In this document: positions 40,048 to 41,579 of the stretch, in pieces
Layout of the letters: every line of letters starts with the position of its first letter
Numbering within the stretch: position 1 is the stretch's first letter
Source: an uncultured Oscillospiraceae bacterium
GTDB taxonomy: Bacteria > Bacillota > Clostridia > Oscillospirales > Oscillospiraceae
NCBI GenBank assembly: GCA_910588975.1
Contig: CAJUSE010000015.1
Span: forward strand, 1 to 41,579
DNA length: 41,579 nt
Reading direction: 5' to 3'
Notes under the pieces: model-generated
Told to the model about the DNA's origin: nothing
Databases searched by the model: none
What the model saw: only the letters and a program-made list of their open reading frames with translations
Position numbers and translations under genes: made by a program

Positions 40048-40076
40048 GGACCGCCGCCCTCGGCGGTCCTTCCCTT
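40048..40076 (+). terminator. Terminator of the MerR-family gene
   Basis: GGACCGCCG pairs with CGGCGGTCC (loop CCCT), followed by a pyrimidine tract TTCCCTT. The tract is poor in T, so strength is moderate. Confidence 0.6.
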
Positions 40077-40081
40077 GTCCT

Positions 40082-40204
40082 TCGTAGGGGCAGCCTGCGG
40101 CCGCCCGATCCTCGCAGGAACAGATTTGCGCCGTAAAAAGAGCGGGCGGCCAAAGGCCGCCCCTACGGAGTGCCCGGGCCGGTGAGGACACCGGCCCCTA
40201 CGAA
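40082..40204. repeat. Cluster of REP/MITE-like palindromes
   Basis: Three palindromic units in a row: TCGTAGGGGCAGCC...GGCCGCCCG, then GGGCGGCC...GGCCGCCCCTAC, then GGGCCGGTG-AGGA-CACCGGCCCCTACGA. Outer ends GTAGGGG and CCCCTAC face each other. The core between the first two units is the reverse complement of the core at 22900-22935. No gene is present in 40017-40286. Confidence 0.75.
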
Positions 40205-40236
40205 GGGCATTACCAGGGACAAAGAGCTTGCAAAAC

Positions 40237-40276
40237 CAAAAAACAGGGCTGGTGTTCTTCCAAACACCAGCCCTGT
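40237..40276 (-). terminator. Terminator of ileS
   Basis: CAGGGCTGGTGTT pairs with AACACCAGCCCTG, followed on the minus strand by TTTTTT. Confidence 0.88.
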
Positions 40277-40286
40277 TTTCCTATTC

Positions 40287-41579
40287 TCAAATATCCATCT
40301 TCCGCACCACAGCGGCGCACCGGGGGCACAGCTCGGGGTGGTCGCCGTCCTGGCCGATGCCCTCGTCATGGTTCCAGCACCGGGGGCACTTGGGGGCCTG
40401 GGACAGGCTCACCGCCACGGTGAGACCGGGGGTGACCTCACTGGCATAGCCCTCCCCGGCGCCCGCCTTCACCTCCACCTTGGAGACGATGCACAGGGTA
40501 GCCAGGTCGGCGGTGTCAAAGCCGGGCAGCAGGGTGCCCTGCTCCCACTGGGCGGAGCTCTCCCCGTCCAGATAGAGGGTCACGTCGGCGTCCTGGTTCT
40601 TCTTCACGCCGTTCTCCCGGGCCAGCTCCAGGGCCTTGTTCACGTCGTCCCGGAGGGCCATGACCTTGGCCCAGCGGTCGCTGTCCCCCTCGTCCAAAGC
40701 CAGGGCGGGGTCGTAGTCAGGCATGTCGTTGAGCAGCACGCTCTCCCCATCCTCGGTCCTGGCGTGGGTCATCTCGCCCCAGATCTCGTCACTGGTGAAG
40801 GCCAGGATGGGGGCGATGAGCCGGGTCATGCCGCTGAGGATGGCATAGAGGGCGGACTGGGCCGAAGCCCGGCCCTGGTCGTCGCCGCAGTAGAGCCGAT
40901 CCTTGATCACGTCCAGGTAGAAGTTGGACAGATCCACCACGCAGAAGTTGTACACCGCCCGGTAGGCGATGTGGAACTCATAGCTGTGGTAGGCCTCCCG
41001 GACGGTGCGTGCCAGGTCGTTGAGCCGGGAGAGGGCCCACCGGTCCAGCTCCAGCATATCCTTGGGGGCCACGGCCTTGTCCGGGTCGAAGCCGGCCAGG
41101 TTGCCCAGCATATACCGGGCGGTGTTGCGGATCTTCAGGTAGGCCTGGCTCAGCTGCTTGAGGATCTCGGGGGAGATGCGCATATCTTGGGTGTACTCGG
41201 CGGAGGCCACCCAGAGCCGGAAGATGTCGGCGCCGTACTGGTTGATAACGTCGTCGGGGGCGATGGCGTTGCCCAGGGACTTGTGCATCACCTTGCCCTC
41301 GCCGTCCACCGTCCAGCCGTGGGTGACGATCTGGCGGTAGGGTGCCACTCCGTTGACGGCCATGGAGGTGAGCATGGAGGACTGGAACCAGCCCCGGTAC
41401 TGGTCCCCTCCCTCCAAATAGAGGTCGGCGGGGTAGCGCAGATTGTCCCGGGCCTCCACGCAGCCGGCCCAGGTGGAGCCCGAGTCGAACCACACATCCA
41501 TGATGTCGGTCTCCTTGGAGAAGTGGGCCTTGCCGCACTTGGGGCAGACGAAGCCCTGGGGCAGCAGGTCCTTGGCCTC
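40287..41579 (-). CDS. ileS: Isoleucyl-tRNA synthetase, C-terminal part (cut by window edge)
   Basis: The last ~430 residues of an enzyme of usually about 930; the start lies beyond the right edge. Visible: a zinc-ribbon-like CPKCGKAHF at the edge, then the class I core DVWFDSGSTW and YLEGGDQYRGWFQSS. The KMSKS-equivalent reads VMHKSLGN, i.e. His for the second Ser-class position; I believe this variant also occurs in other Clostridia IleRS (recalled, not searched). The anticodon-binding helical domain follows (LDRWALSRLNDL, LSNFYLDVIKDRLY, LTSDEIW-like TSDEIWGEM). The C-terminal zinc-binding CPRCWNH...CPRC, just before the end, is typical of bacterial IleRS. It charges tRNA-Ile with isoleucine. 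A strong terminator follows. Confidence 0.95.
   Translation of the reverse strand, partial: EAKDLLPQGFVCPKCGKAHFSKETDIMDVWFDSGSTWAGCVEARDNLRYPADLYLEGGDQYRGWFQSSMLTSMAVNGVAPYRQIVTHGWTVDGEGKVMHKSLGNAIAPDDVINQYGADIFRLWVASAEYTQDMRISPEILKQLSQAYLKIRNTARYMLGNLAGFDPDKAVAPKDMLELDRWALSRLNDLARTVREAYHSYEFHIAYRAVYNFCVVDLSNFYLDVIKDRLYCGDDQGRASAQSALYAILSGMTRLIAPILAFTSDEIWGEMTHARTEDGESVLLNDMPDYDPALALDEGDSDRWAKVMALRDDVNKALELARENGVKKNQDADVTLYLDGESSAQWEQGTLLPGFDTADLATLCIVSKVEVKAGAGEGYASEVTPGLTVAVSLSQAPKCPRCWNHDEGIGQDGDHPELCPRCAAVVRKMDI

Noticed and set aside
1..41579. CRISPR array
   Set aside because: The box repeats are short, paired and embedded in conserved DNA. There are no regular spacers and no cas genes.
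1..41579. tRNA or rRNA genes
   Set aside because: No cloverleaf-like or ribosomal sequence was recognised by eye on either strand; a tRNAscan run would settle it.

Overview
The window looks like a chromosomal segment of a GC-rich Gram-positive gut Clostridia, probably Oscillospiraceae (Flavonifractor/Intestinimonas-like). Three things point there: sigma-A promoters and strong AGGAGG ribosome sites, a DnaD-like plus DnaC/DnaI-like replication gene pair, and several S-layer-homology (SLH) proteins with short Clostridia-type signal peptides. No taxonomic marker was searched, so this is inference.

Left part (1-26600): a surface-antigen region. Four large SLH proteins (here SLH-A 2292-5039, SLH-B 12637-15315, SLH-C 19874-22531, SLH-D 23449-26100) are interleaved with four short paralogous genes (tfl1-tfl4, informal names) for 139-148 residue proteins. 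These have a constant N-terminus, a variable C-terminus and a phage-tail-fibre look. Each tfl gene has a terminator-like 19-bp hairpin just before its ribosome site. Three of the four lie tail-to-tail with an SLH gene across a GC-rich terminator. SLH-A and SLH-B carry a nearly identical ~300-bp upstream repeat holding two pairs of TTGGTAGACA boxes, a rho-independent terminator and a 17-bp palindrome. SLH-C keeps only the gene-proximal third, joined to a clear sigma-A promoter. SLH-D keeps only the distal two thirds. SLH-C is also a mosaic: its leader and first codons are identical to SLH-B, its body is SLH-A-like. Together these suggest an S-layer switching or recombination locus. Around it lie envelope genes (polyprenyl-phosphate sugar transferase, O-antigen-ligase/polymerase-like protein, secreted 5'-nucleotidase, SLH/WG-repeat protein), prfC and a solitary Fic protein.

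Middle part (26600-34500): mostly minus-strand housekeeping genes. They are an M28 aminopeptidase, a cytidylate-kinase-like protein, RidA, and a helicase-DUF2156-GNAT run. An ABC-F gene follows, with a textbook ribosome-mediated attenuator: promoter, a three-codon leader ORF (Met-Arg-Lys), competing stems and a terminator.

Right part (34500-41579): a dnaD-like/dnaC-like operon, a fifth SLH protein, a MerR-type regulator with a 19-bp-spacer promoter and palindromic operator, a cluster of palindromic REP-like repeats, and the 3' part of ileS running off the window.
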